47,523 bases of DNA, taken from assembly GCA_044426085.1 (NCBI GenBank), contig JAWXUU010000014.1:1-47523 (forward strand). The letters are read 5' to 3'. Each line of letters begins with the position of its first letter. Position 1 is the stretch's first letter. The position numbers and the translations under genes were made by a program. This stretch comes from JAWXUU01 sp044426085. Lineage in GTDB: Bacteria; Bacillota; Clostridia; Christensenellales; CAMQZB01. This document shows, in pieces, positions 1 to 8,074 of this stretch. The notes beneath the pieces are model-generated. The model ran no database searches. It was not told the origin of the DNA and saw nothing but the letters and a program-made list of their open reading frames with translations.

Positions 1-116
1 TACCTTGCCTTTTATGGTGTTTTGTAGTAATTATATTATAATAGGCAAAGAGCAAAAACGCAAGATTTTATCTCGCATTTCTGCTCTTTTTTTGTCGGGA
101 CTTTTGATACAGCCCC
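1..116 (-). mobile_element. Outward-facing end of an IS-like element (left window edge)
   Basis: Read on the minus strand, the segment begins with GGGGCTGTATCAAAAGT (100-116). The identical 17-mer starts another segment at 47403. Reading leftwards it is followed by a hairpin and a TATTATAATATAATTAC promoter-like stretch, then leaves the window. That layout (terminal sequence, then promoter for a gene reading inward) is typical of an insertion sequence whose transposase would lie beyond position 1. It interrupts the interior of palindromic repeat copy 1. No transposase residues are visible, so the family is unknown. Confidence 0.4.
47..94 (+). terminator. Intrinsic terminator-like hairpin
   Basis: AAAGAGCA (47-54) pairs with TGCTCTTT (82-89), followed by a T run and enclosing a second small stem (AGAT/ATCT). 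The T tract is on the plus strand. It could end transcription coming from outside the window or block read-through into the IS-like end. Confidence 0.5.
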
Positions 117-240
117 TTTTGCATTATCTAATATTGAATGCACAGGGAGCTTTGCTCCCGTGCTTACATCAATTTTTAATTTTTAATTTTTATCGAGCTC
201 GCAGAGCGAAGCCTGTTTTTAATTCTCCCCCACGTTGTAT
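117..240. repeat. Composite palindromic element, copy 1 (right arm only)
   Basis: Right arm of the family: TTATCTAATATTGAATG, then the hairpin GCACAGGGAGC-TTT-GCTCCCGTGC, a degenerate TTACATCAATT core (others have TTACCACAATT), TTTTTAA heptamers and the GAGCTCGCAGAGCGAAGC module (about 194-212). The left arm is replaced by the IS-like end. The arm overlaps the 3' end of the EamA gene and supplies its stop codon. Confidence 0.8.
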
Positions 241-1156
241 TCACCAACCACACTCCTAGTGAAACCAGCACTAGCGAGCTTATGTTTTGCCATGTGAAGA
301 TGATTTCTGACAGCACTATGCCGGAAAGCAGTGTGCCGAAAATTGGGGTGAACAAGTTATACATTGAAACTTTGTTTATTGGGTTGTGGGTGATAAGTAT
401 GCTCCAAAGCATGAATGCGAATGAAGAAAGCACCGCAAGATACAAAATCACCACAACGCCCGCGACGCTTGTGATTTGCAAGTTTCCGCCGAAAATTATC
501 CCGATTGAAAACAGAACAAGTCCGCAGATAAGCAGTTGCCAACCCGCAAGAATTTCTGGTCTGCGCGTTTTTGCAAATGCTTTTGTCATATAAAAAGACA
601 CCGCATGAAAGGCTGAAGACAGCACAACCAGACCTTCACCTTTCAAAGAGAAGCCTGAAAATTCTTGCACACCGCCGTCCATTGTTATCAAAACAAGCCC
701 AACAGCGGCAATTATACAGCCGATGATTTTGTTTGCGTTAAGTTTTTCCGATTTGTAAATTAGTGGCGTTATCAACACGATAATAAAGCCGTTGACTGAA
801 GAAAAAAGCGAACCTTTCGCCCCAGTTGTGTATGTGAGCCCCACATAAAAACACACGTATTGCACCGCCGTTATAAGACCCATGGAAATAAACGGAATTG
901 CATCTTGCTTTTTTATCACGCAAACTTTCTTTGTTTTTATCGACATGAAAACCAAAAGTGCAAAACCTGCTAGGGTGAACCTTACCCCCGCAAACACCAT
1001 TTTTGTTGCGATGTCAGTTGTTTCCACCGCAAGGATTTCATATCCGATTTTTATTGCTGGCGATGCACTGCCCCAAAGTGCTGTGCAAATTATCGCAAAT
1101 ATTGCAATCACCGCAGGCAACTGCCAAAAATCTTGCGTTTCTTTATTTTCTATCAC
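176..1156 (-). CDS. EamA/DMT-family transporter with repeat-encoded C-terminus
   Basis: A 326-residue integral membrane protein of the drug/metabolite transporter superfamily. Two EamA halves (about residues 14-165 and 172-310) and about ten hydrophobic segments are visible; ALWGSASPAIKIGY near the N-terminus is the typical first-repeat start. The start is GTG at 1154-1156, with AGGAG nine bases upstream. The last residues, NRLRSASSIKIKN and the TAA stop, are encoded entirely by palindromic element copy 1, so the native tail has been replaced or extended. Its promoter carries the same ACTTGTATA operator as the kdu and gntR promoters, so it probably belongs to the sugar-acid regulon. Substrate and direction are not evident from sequence. 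Confidence 0.9.
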   Translation of the reverse strand: MIENKETQDFWQLPAVIAIFAIICTALWGSASPAIKIGYEILAVETTDIATKMVFAGVRFTLAGFALLVFMSIKTKKVCVIKKQDAIPFISMGLITAVQYVCFYVGLTYTTGAKGSLFSSVNGFIIVLITPLIYKSEKLNANKIIGCIIAAVGLVLITMDGGVQEFSGFSLKGEGLVVLSSAFHAVSFYMTKAFAKTRRPEILAGWQLLICGLVLFSIGIIFGGNLQITSVAGVVVILYLAVLSSFAFMLWSILITHNPINKVSMYNLFTPIFGTLLSGIVLSEIIFTWQNISSLVLVSLGVWLVNTTWGRIKNRLRSASSIKIKN

Positions 1157-1179
1157 TTATTTCTATCTCCTATAACTGC

Positions 1180-1217
1180 TATACAAGTATTCTATCACTT
1201 TGATATTCCCATGTCAA
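1180..1217 (-). promoter_or_regulatory. EamA gene promoter with putative GntR operator
   Basis: Minus-strand TTGACA (1212-1217), 17-bp spacer, TAGAAT (1189-1194). A TATACTTGTAT inverted repeat (1180-1190) sits over the predicted start site. The ACTTGTATA core recurs at the kduI and gntR promoters. Confidence 0.7.
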
Positions 1218-1232
1218 ACATTTGGCGTTTAT

Positions 1233-1270
1233 AAAAACGAGCATTGGAAAAATACCAATGCTCGTTTTTT
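1233..1270 (-). terminator. Bidirectional intrinsic terminator after kduD
   Basis: Perfect stem CGAGCATTGG / CCAATGCTCG with AAAAA and TTTTTT flanks. It lies downstream of kduD and just upstream of the EamA promoter, so it separates the two transcripts. Confidence 0.9.
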
Positions 1271-1312
1271 ATGAAAAAAATTATATTATATATTTTGATG
1301 TTATCTATATAA

Positions 1313-2104
1313 TTATGGTTGTTTGCCGATGTAAGCCAAAATTCCGCCGTCCACATAAAGAATGTGACCGTTCACGAAGTTTGAAGCGTCTGATGCAAGG
1401 AAAACAGCAGGACCGGCAAGGTCTTCAGGGTTGCCCCATCTGCCCGCTGGTGTTTTTGCCAAGATGAACGAATCAAACGGATGTTTAGAGCCATCTGGTT
1501 GCACTTCACGAAGTGGTGCTGTTTGTGGAGTTGCGATATATCCAGGTCCGATACCGTTGCATTGAATGTTAGCAGAGCCAAATTCTGAACAAATGTTTTT
1601 TGTTAGCATTTTAAGACCGCCCTTTGCAGCAGCGTATCCGGCGACAGTTTCACGACCAAGTTCGCTCATCATAGAACAGATGTTGATGATTTTGCCGTGA
1701 CCTTTTTCTATCATTGCTGGCAAAACTGCTTTTGAAACGATGAATGGCGCGTTCAAATCGATATCGATTACTCTTCTGAAATCTGAAACTTCCATTTCTA
1801 GCATTGGTTTTCTTGATATGATTCCCGCATTGTTCACAAGAATATCCACAACGCCAACATCTTCTTTGATTTTTGCAACTGTTGCATTAACTGCAACTTC
1901 ATCAGTTACGTCACAAACATAGCCGTATGCCTTGATGCCAGCTGCTTCATAATTAGCCATGCCTCTTGCAACAAGGTCTGCATTTAGATCGTTGAAAACT
2001 ATCGTTGCGCCCGCTTCTGCCATTCCGCTTGCAAGTGCAAAGCCGATGCCATAACTTCCGCCTGTCACCCAAGCGATTTTATTATCAAGTCTGAATTGAT
2101 TCAT
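1313..2104 (-). CDS. kduD: KduD-type SDR oxidoreductase (2-dehydro-3-deoxy-D-gluconate 5-dehydrogenase / gluconate 5-dehydrogenase)
   Basis: Classical short-chain dehydrogenase of 263 residues. It shows the Rossmann motif TGGSYGIG (14-21), NNAG (91-94), catalytic Ser144, and the YAAAK pair Tyr157/Lys161. Family members annotated as KduD or gluconate 5-dehydrogenase reduce 2,5-diketo-3-deoxygluconate to 2-keto-3-deoxygluconate (KDG) with NAD(P)H. The start has AAGGAG five bases upstream. kduI lies 69 bp upstream on the same strand, which favours the KduD role over gluconate oxidation. The cytoplasmic enzyme is the last gene before a strong terminator. Confidence 0.9.
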   Translation of the reverse strand: MNQFRLDNKIAWVTGGSYGIGFALASGMAEAGATIVFNDLNADLVARGMANYEAAGIKAYGYVCDVTDEVAVNATVAKIKEDVGVVDILVNNAGIISRKPMLEMEVSDFRRVIDIDLNAPFIVSKAVLPAMIEKGHGKIINICSMMSELGRETVAGYAAAKGGLKMLTKNICSEFGSANIQCNGIGPGYIATPQTAPLREVQPDGSKHPFDSFILAKTPAGRWGNPEDLAGPAVFLASDASNFVNGHILYVDGGILAYIGKQP

Positions 2105-2173
2105 TTTTGCTCCTTATATTTTCATTTTATTTATTGGTTTGGAACTTTTGAAATTCCATGTTTTTCGCAATAA

Positions 2174-3016
2174 TTATTTAAGTTCTGTTGTTGTGATAAC
2201 GTCCATATCAGTGAATTCTTGGTTTTCACCGCCCATTGCCCAAATGAAAGAATATGAAGATGTTCCGCCACCCGCGTGGATTGACCAGCTTGGAGAAATC
2301 ACTGCATCGAAGTTTTTCATTACGATGTGTCTTGTTTCGTCTGGCTCGCCCATCATGTGGAAAACAACGTTATTTTCTGCGATTTCGAAGTATGTGTATA
2401 CTTCCATTCTTCTTTCGTGTGTGTGCGCTGGCATTGTGTTCCAAACGTTTCCTTCTTCAAGTTCTGTAAGACCCATCAAAAGTTGGCAAGTTGGAAGCAC
2501 TGCTGGGTGAATAAATTGGTTGATTACGCGTTTGTTTGAAGTTGCAAGGTCGCCGAGTGGAACTTTTGCAGCGTCAACTTTTTTGATTAGTTTTGTTTCG
2601 TATGAACAGTGCGCTGGTGCTGAAACCATATAGAATTTCGCAGGTGCAGACGCATCATCACTTGAGAACAAAACTTCTTTTGCGCCTTTTGTGATATACA
2701 AACAATCTTTATATCCAAGTGCATATTCCACGCCATCAACAGAAACTTTACCGTTTCCGCCAAGGTTGAACATGCCGATTTCTCTTCTTTCAAGCAAGAA
2801 TTTTGTTCCGAAGTTTGCCCAAACGTCGATTCCTTTATCAATTGAAATAACTTCTTCAACTGGCATAACGCCCATTGTCACCATTCTATCCACATGCGAA
2901 TAAACGCATTGAACTGTGTCGGCAACGTATAGATTTTCGATTAGGAATTCTTTTCTTGTTTCTTCAGTTGTGTATCTTTTGAAATCTTTTTGATTTGCAC
3001 TGTATCTGATATCCAT
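2174..3016 (-). CDS. kduI: KduI, 5-dehydro-4-deoxy-D-glucuronate isomerase
   Basis: A 280-residue protein colinear with E. coli KduI over its full length. The metal site is intact: His198, His200 and Glu205 (PAHTHERRMEVY) and His247 (SWSIHAGG) correspond to E. coli His196, His198, Glu203 and His245. The family converts 5-keto-4-deoxyuronate, from unsaturated pectin or glycosaminoglycan oligosaccharides, to 2,5-diketo-3-deoxygluconate. It is transcribed with kduD from a promoter 30-70 bp upstream. No lyase or unsaturated glycuronyl hydrolase is in the window, so the source of substrate is not shown. Confidence 0.95.
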   Translation of the reverse strand: MDIRYSANQKDFKRYTTEETRKEFLIENLYVADTVQCVYSHVDRMVTMGVMPVEEVISIDKGIDVWANFGTKFLLERREIGMFNLGGNGKVSVDGVEYALGYKDCLYITKGAKEVLFSSDDASAPAKFYMVSAPAHCSYETKLIKKVDAAKVPLGDLATSNKRVINQFIHPAVLPTCQLLMGLTELEEGNVWNTMPAHTHERRMEVYTYFEIAENNVVFHMMGEPDETRHIVMKNFDAVISPSWSIHAGGGTSSYSFIWAMGGENQEFTDMDVITTTELK

Positions 3017-3047
3017 TTTTATACCTCTTTTTATTTTTTTATTCTAT

Positions 3048-3082
3048 TATACAAGTATAGCACTACTGTATTTTATTTTCAA
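3048..3082 (-). promoter_or_regulatory. kduI-kduD promoter with putative GntR operator
   Basis: Minus-strand TTGAAA (3077-3082), 17-bp spacer, TATACT (3054-3059). The -10 is embedded in the inverted repeat TATACTTGTATA (3048-3059), so a bound repressor would block polymerase. The core matches the gntR and EamA promoters. Confidence 0.7.
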
Positions 3083-3199
3083 TATAATTTAATAAATTTT
3101 TTGCTATTATTTTAAAAGTTATGGAAAATCACGGTTATATTATGTTCACTGCAATTTTCCAACACTTTTAAATTTATTAGCCTTACTTTTGTTTATAGC

Positions 3200-3988
3200 T
3201 TATTTGTTTTTATATGGAATAATTTCGTTATTCATCATATTTTTTAGCGCTGATTGGAAATGCCACATATCGTTGCCCACGATAATCATATTATATCCAT
3301 CCGCAACAGCGTTTTCAATGTTTTCTTTTGTTGGTGGAACAACAGGACCCAAAACGCCAATGCCCTTTTCTTTTGCTTTTGAAACCAATATTTTAAAAGC
3401 TTCTTTCACTTCTTCGCCCATTGAATATCCAATTGGGAGACCCAAAGAGTTTGCATAATCAATTGGTCCAAAGTTGATTGCATCAATGCCTTCAACTGCC
3501 AAAATTTCATCGATATTTTGTGTGAATTCAAAATCTTCATCCATTGGGATAACAAGAGTATCTTCATTTTGCTGTTTGATATAATCATTCCAATTGAAGT
3601 TATTATACCCAAAACCCGCTGCTCTCACGTTTGATTCGCCACCGCGTCTTCCAAGTGGATAAAACTTCGCAGCTTCAACGCAGTCTTTTGCATTCTTTGC
3701 TGATTTGCAGTGTGGAATAACAACGCCGTCAACGCCCCATTCAAGGACTTTTCTTATTGAAACTTCATCTTCATCTGCCATTCTCACAAGAATTCCGATA
3801 TCGTGAAGTTTTGCCGCCATGATTTGTTTTTCAAACGCTTCATCAAGCATATAGTTTGTGTGTTCCAAATCAAGATAGATAAAATCTAATCCTGACATAG
3901 CGATATTTTCAATTACGCAAGTTGTGCCTGTGAAACATGCCATTCCAAAAACTACTTCGCCTGCTTTTACTTTTTGTTTTAAGTTCAT
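3200..3988 (-). CDS. HpcH/HpaI-family class II aldolase (2-keto-3-deoxy sugar-acid aldolase type)
   Basis: A 262-residue TIM-barrel aldolase of the HpaI/GarL/YfaU family, which cleaves 2-keto-3-deoxy acids to pyruvate and an aldehyde using a divalent metal. The active-site residues can be matched: His43 (LEHTNY), Arg69 (LVRMADED), metal ligands Glu151 (PMDED) and Asp177 (GPIDYANSLG). Start supported by AAAGAGG nine bases upstream. It follows dctM by 32 bp and is probably the last gene of the TRAP operon; kduI follows with its own promoter. Next to KduI/KduD and with no kdgK or kdgA in the window, it may act on KDG or a related unphosphorylated acid. That substrate is inference. Confidence 0.85.
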   Translation of the reverse strand: MNLKQKVKAGEVVFGMACFTGTTCVIENIAMSGLDFIYLDLEHTNYMLDEAFEKQIMAAKLHDIGILVRMADEDEVSIRKVLEWGVDGVVIPHCKSAKNAKDCVEAAKFYPLGRRGGESNVRAAGFGYNNFNWNDYIKQQNEDTLVIPMDEDFEFTQNIDEILAVEGIDAINFGPIDYANSLGLPIGYSMGEEVKEAFKILVSKAKEKGIGVLGPVVPPTKENIENAVADGYNMIIVGNDMWHFQSALKNMMNNEIIPYKNK

Positions 3989-4020
3989 AATATATTACCT
4001 CTTTAAATTTGAATCAAGGA

Positions 4021-5304
4021 TTAATATCCAAGCAATGCTGGGAACCAAGTTGTGAGTGGAGCCCACAATGTGATAGCAAGCAAAATGATGATGTTGCAAC
4101 AAACATATGGTGCTGCACCTTTAAATATTTCAATGATTGGCATTCTGTTGATTTTATTACATGCGTTAAGACACATTCCCACTGGTGGAGTCACAAGACC
4201 CACAGCAAGACCTGTGATAAGCATTGCACCAAATTGAAGTGAAGAGAAACCATATGCAATCATAACAGGAAGCATGATTGGTGAAAGCATCAAAATCGCT
4301 GGTGAAACGTCGATAAATGTTCCGATGAAAAGAATCAAGCAAACGAACAAGATACCGATGATCCATGCTGGCCAATTAAGCCCCATGAAGAATGCTGCGA
4401 TTGTTGCTGGGATTCCAAGTCTTGTCAAAATCCATGTGAACACTGATGTGAAACCAATGATAATCATGATTGTTGCTGATGAAATGAATGCTTTTTTGAG
4501 TGATTGCCAAACTGCTTTGAGAGTTAGTTCCTTATAGACAAAGAAACCGACAATCATCGCATAGAACACTGCAACTGCAGCTGATTCTGTTGCTGTTGCA
4601 ATACCACCAGAAACTGTGACAACGATAACAAGTGGCATAAGAAGTGCTGGCAAACCTGATCCGATATCCCAAAGACATTCTTTCAAGTTGAAATCTGATT
4701 TTTTAGGATGCCATCCTTTTTTTCTTGAGATGATGAACACCAAGATAACTTGAGAAAGACCAATCAAGATGCCAGGGATTGCACCCGCGATGAACAATGC
4801 CGCAACCGATGCACCTGAAATCATTGAATAGACAATCATTGGTGTTGATGGCGGAATAATCATACCCATTGTTGAAGATGCAACCGTGATACCCGCAGCC
4901 GCTTCTGGTGGATAACCTTCATCTTGCATTGATGGAATCATGATTGAACCAATTGCTGATGTGTCGGCAACTGATGAACCTGAAATTCCACCGAAAATCA
5001 TTGATGCAACAACGTTTACTTCGCCAAGACCGCCACGGAATGGACGAACGAGTTGCAAACAGAATTTAATAATTCTTTTTGTGATACCGCCGGTGTTCAT
5101 AAGTTCACCTGCGATCATGAAAAGTGGCATTGCAATCATAAGTTCAGAATATGTTCCTGACCAAACTTTTTGAGCCACAATTGTTAGGAAGTTTGGTTCC
5201 AAAATTCCAAGATAAGCAATACAAGAAGCGCCAATTGCAAAAGCAAGAGGAACGCCAATGAATGCAAAGGCAAGCAAAAGTGCCAAAATAATCAACATTG
5301 CCAT
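4021..5304 (-). CDS. dctM: TRAP transporter large permease (DctM/SiaM type)
   Basis: A 427-residue, almost wholly hydrophobic protein with about 12 membrane segments. Family signatures such as GGISGSSVADTSAIGSIMIP and the PPSTPMIVYS region are seen in the first half, and LVTPPVGMCLNACNKI near the C-terminus. It is the ion-coupled transport subunit of a tripartite periplasmic-type (here lipoprotein-dependent) transporter. The start lies one base after the dctQ stop, and its GGGGAGG ribosome site is inside the last dctQ codons, so translation is coupled. Confidence 0.95.
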   Translation of the reverse strand: MAMLIILALLLAFAFIGVPLAFAIGASCIAYLGILEPNFLTIVAQKVWSGTYSELMIAMPLFMIAGELMNTGGITKRIIKFCLQLVRPFRGGLGEVNVVASMIFGGISGSSVADTSAIGSIMIPSMQDEGYPPEAAAGITVASSTMGMIIPPSTPMIVYSMISGASVAALFIAGAIPGILIGLSQVILVFIISRKKGWHPKKSDFNLKECLWDIGSGLPALLMPLVIVVTVSGGIATATESAAVAVFYAMIVGFFVYKELTLKAVWQSLKKAFISSATIMIIIGFTSVFTWILTRLGIPATIAAFFMGLNWPAWIIGILFVCLILFIGTFIDVSPAILMLSPIMLPVMIAYGFSSLQFGAMLITGLAVGLVTPPVGMCLNACNKINRMPIIEIFKGAAPYVCCNIIILLAITLWAPLTTWFPALLGY

Positions 5305-5305
5305 A

Positions 5306-5905
5306 TTAAACTTCCTCCCCTTTTATATTATTGTCGCATGGTGCGGCAACTTCTTCTACAGATTCTTTATTGACTGCAACAGCTGCAACATCATCTTTTG
5401 TGAGAACTTTATTTTTCGCTGCGAAATGTGATTCGTCGCATGTTGCAAAATCAATAAGTTTGATAATGCAGCAAGCAAAAGCAATAATTCCGCAAATTGG
5501 CATAAGTCCATACATATAATACATTGGAATTCTCATGCCCAAGCTGATTTGTTTTCCAACAAGCGCCGTATATGAATAAGACAAATAAATGAATGCACCA
5601 ACAACAGCAAGAACTATTGTGTAGTTGACAAGTGCGAAAATCCTTTTTATTTTTGGATTGAGTTTATCATAGAAAATATCAATGATAACGTGTTCTTCTT
5701 TCAATATGCAAAGTCCCATGCCCCAAAGTGTTGAGAATGCGAAAAGCACAACGTTGAATTCAGAAAGTCCGCCCCAGCTTTTGCCCCAGATATATCTCAT
5801 CACAACTGCGAACATAACCAAACAAGCGAGAAGCCCCAAACTGGCTGCGCCAATACCATAATAGATATTGAAAACAACTTTTTTGACCTTTTTAAATGTT
5901 TCCAT
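5306..5905 (-). CDS. dctQ: TRAP transporter small permease (DctQ type)
   Basis: A 199-residue protein with four predicted membrane helices. Family landmarks include the RYIWGKSWGGLSEFNVVLF segment, and EEHVIIDIFYDKL between helices two and three. It partners DctM. A hydrophilic C-terminal tail of about 45 residues (from about residue 155), ending ...IKGEEV, is longer than the usual compact family end. AAGGGG eight bases upstream supports the start. Spaced 83 bp from dctP, with a strong hairpin in between. Confidence 0.93.
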   Translation of the reverse strand: METFKKVKKVVFNIYYGIGAASLGLLACLVMFAVVMRYIWGKSWGGLSEFNVVLFAFSTLWGMGLCILKEEHVIIDIFYDKLNPKIKRIFALVNYTIVLAVVGAFIYLSYSYTALVGKQISLGMRIPMYYMYGLMPICGIIAFACCIIKLIDFATCDESHFAAKNKVLTKDDVAAVAVNKESVEEVAAPCDNNIKGEEV

Positions 5906-5929
5906 TTTTTTTACCCCTTAATGATTTTA

Positions 5930-5962
5930 AAAGAGGGAGAGGAACAATTCCTCTCCCTCTTT
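5930..5962 (-). promoter_or_regulatory. Perfect stem-loop between dctP and dctQ
   Basis: Perfect 15-bp arms (TTCCTCTCCCTCTTT and its complement) around a 3-base loop, followed on the minus strand by a short weak T stretch. Intercistronic hairpins of this kind commonly raise the binding-protein level over the permeases by partial termination or by protecting the upstream mRNA. Which of these applies here is inference. Confidence 0.75.
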
Positions 5963-5988
5963 AGTTTTTTGTTTAATTTTTTCTTTAA

Positions 5989-7032
5989 TTATGCGTTAGC
6001 AACGATTTCAAGCATTTCATCGATTTCTGCTTGTGTGCAAATACCTTCTGCGATTGCTGTGTCATAAACTGAAGAAACTGCTTCTTGGAATACTGCAAGT
6101 TCAGCATCAGTTGGGTAGTAGATATTGCCACCTGCATCGATAACTGTTTGTCTTGCTTCTGATTCAAGTTCAATGATAAGATCGTTGTTGTAGTTACCCA
6201 TATCAGTTGCACAATCCATAACGATATCTTGAAGATCTGCTGGAAGTGCATTCCACCAATCAGCATTCACATAGAATGGGTCTGGATGGAATTGATAGTT
6301 AACTTGAGTGAAGTTATCTTGAACTTCATAGAATTTCATTGATGCAATGTTTGTCCAAGGGTTTTCTTGACCATCAGCAAGACCTGTTGAAAGACCCATG
6401 TATAGTTCGTTATAAGCTACTGTCACTGGAGAAGCACCAAGAGCTTCGAGTGTCCAGTCTACTGTAAGCATACCGTTTGATCTCATTTTCAAACCTGCGA
6501 AATCTGAAGGATCAGTAAGTTGTACGCCAGTTGTTGAGAATTGACGGAAACCACCAGCATCACACATATTGATGATAACTGTTCCAGTTTCTTCTTCAGC
6601 TTCCATTGCAACAGACATTGCAAGATCAGAAGAAAGAAGTGCTGCAACTTCATCAGCAGTGTTTGCAAGGAAAGGAAGTGTGAACATCAAAAGTCTTGGG
6701 CTGAAGTCGAATTGACCGCCTCTCATACCTTGAATTTGACCTGCAACTACTTGTTCAAGAGTTTCTTTTTCAGAACCTAGTGAACCAGAATCGTAGATGA
6801 TAACTTCAACTTGACCGTTTGTTTGTTCATACACATCTTCAGCGAATGATTCCATAGAAATTGTTCTTGGATTTCCTTCACCTTGAGAGTGACCAACAAT
6901 CATAGTGTATTTTACAACTTCAACTTCGTTACCGTCGTCATCAACGATCGTTGTTGTTTCACTTGAACTGCCACAAGCTGTCATTGAAAGAACCATAACA
7001 AGCACTAGCAAAATAGCGATAAATTTTTTCAT
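5989..7032 (-). CDS. dctP: TRAP transporter solute-binding lipoprotein (DctP family)
   Basis: A 347-residue extracytoplasmic receptor. The start is set at the ATG at 7032, where AGGAGG lies five bases upstream and a lipoprotein signal (MKKFIAILLVLVMVLSMTAC, lipobox Cys20) begins; an 18-residue upstream extension has no signal character. Family landmarks are Arg184 in GLKMR, which binds the substrate carboxylate in this family, and Asn224 in GQENPWTN. With kduI/kduD beside it, a uronate-like acid is the likely ligand (inference). The 288 bp up to gntR is AT-rich. It holds a weak 7-of-10 match to the TTGTATACAA operator near 7185-7194, but no promoter for dctP stood out. Confidence 0.93.
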   Translation of the reverse strand: MKKFIAILLVLVMVLSMTACGSSSETTTIVDDDGNEVEVVKYTMIVGHSQGEGNPRTISMESFAEDVYEQTNGQVEVIIYDSGSLGSEKETLEQVVAGQIQGMRGGQFDFSPRLLMFTLPFLANTADEVAALLSSDLAMSVAMEAEEETGTVIINMCDAGGFRQFSTTGVQLTDPSDFAGLKMRSNGMLTVDWTLEALGASPVTVAYNELYMGLSTGLADGQENPWTNIASMKFYEVQDNFTQVNYQFHPDPFYVNADWWNALPADLQDIVMDCATDMGNYNNDLIIELESEARQTVIDAGGNIYYPTDAELAVFQEAVSSVYDTAIAEGICTQAEIDEMLEIVANA

Positions 7033-7260
7033 ATTTTCCTCCTGTTTGTAAGTTGCACCGCAGTGCCACTTCAAATTTATACTCAAATCATATCATCTAT
7101 TATTTAAAAAGTACATGCATTTTTGATATTATTTTATGGATTTTTTTGATAAAATTAAGATTATTTTAAGAAATAAGTATGTATTGTATGTTAATTTATA
7201 AGCAAATAATTGTTTAAATCCCTTTATTTTAAAGCTTTTTTATTTTTTTATTAAAAATAA

Positions 7261-7289
7261 TTGACAAAATTTTATAACTTGTATACAAT
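7261..7289 (+). promoter_or_regulatory. gntR promoter with perfect TTGTATACAA operator
   Basis: TTGACA (7261-7266), 17-bp spacer, TACAAT (7284-7289). The perfect palindrome TTGTATACAA (7279-7288) overlaps the -10, as expected for autorepression. Palindromes with a GTATAC core are typical targets of FCD-type GntR regulators. Confidence 0.75.
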
Positions 7290-7320
7290 AATAAAAAGGA
7301 CATTAAGGAGAGGCAATACA

Positions 7321-8004
7321 ATGGATAAATATACAATAGATGAAATATACAACGAACTTGAAAGCGATATTTTATATTTACGTTTACAACCTGGCGAAGT
7401 TATAAGCGAAAACACACTTTGCGGGAAATATGGCGTTTCCAGAACACCAATAAGAAGTGTTTTGCAAAAACTTCAAACAAACGGGCTTGTGAATATTAAG
7501 TCCAGAGCATCAACAACAGTTTCGCTTCTTAATTTCGACGAAATTCAGCAGATGATTTATCTTAGAACTGCAGCAGAAACAATGGTGCTTCGCGATTTTA
7601 TCCAATCGGCAACTCCACTCGATATTGAAAAAGCAAAATTTGCACAAGAAACACTTGTAAAACTTTATGCAGAATATCAAAGAACGCAGGATATAGCTAT
7701 TATTCAAAAATTTTACGCTTGCGATTTGCAAACTCACCTTATTTGGTTTGAACAAGCCAACAAACATTTTCTTTGGGAAAAGATTTCAAATTCAAATTCC
7801 AGCTATACTCGCTTCAGAATACTAGACATGAAACTTAAAGAAAACTTCAACGACGTTATCTGCGATCATCAAATGCTTATCGATGCGATATCAAACAAAG
7901 ACGTTTCTAGCCTAGAAAAAATCATCACAGACCATTTGAGCGGTGGAATTAAGCGTATTGGCAATCAAATTTTTACAACTTATAAAGATTTTTTCATTAT
8001 ATAA
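7321..8004 (+). CDS. GntR-family transcriptional regulator (FCD/FadR subfamily)
   Basis: A 227-residue regulator. The N-terminal winged helix (about 5-70) contains ENTLCGKYGVSRTPIRSVLQKL. The C-terminal all-helical FCD effector domain (about 75-210) has the metal-binding set Asp135, His139 (DLQTH), His183 and His205. Start chosen at 7321 because AAGGAG lies ten bases upstream; an in-frame ATG at 7261 falls on the promoter itself. Diverges from dctP. It probably binds a uronate or KDG-like effector and represses its own gene, kduI-kduD and the EamA gene through the shared operator (inference). Confidence 0.92.
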   Translation: MDKYTIDEIYNELESDILYLRLQPGEVISENTLCGKYGVSRTPIRSVLQKLQTNGLVNIKSRASTTVSLLNFDEIQQMIYLRTAAETMVLRDFIQSATPLDIEKAKFAQETLVKLYAEYQRTQDIAIIQKFYACDLQTHLIWFEQANKHFLWEKISNSNSSYTRFRILDMKLKENFNDVICDHQMLIDAISNKDVSSLEKIITDHLSGGIKRIGNQIFTTYKDFFII

Positions 8005-8074
8005 TAGCCAAAATGCATTTTATAGTGTATAATAAGACTAAAGTATAATTTAACTATTAACATCAAGGAACAAT

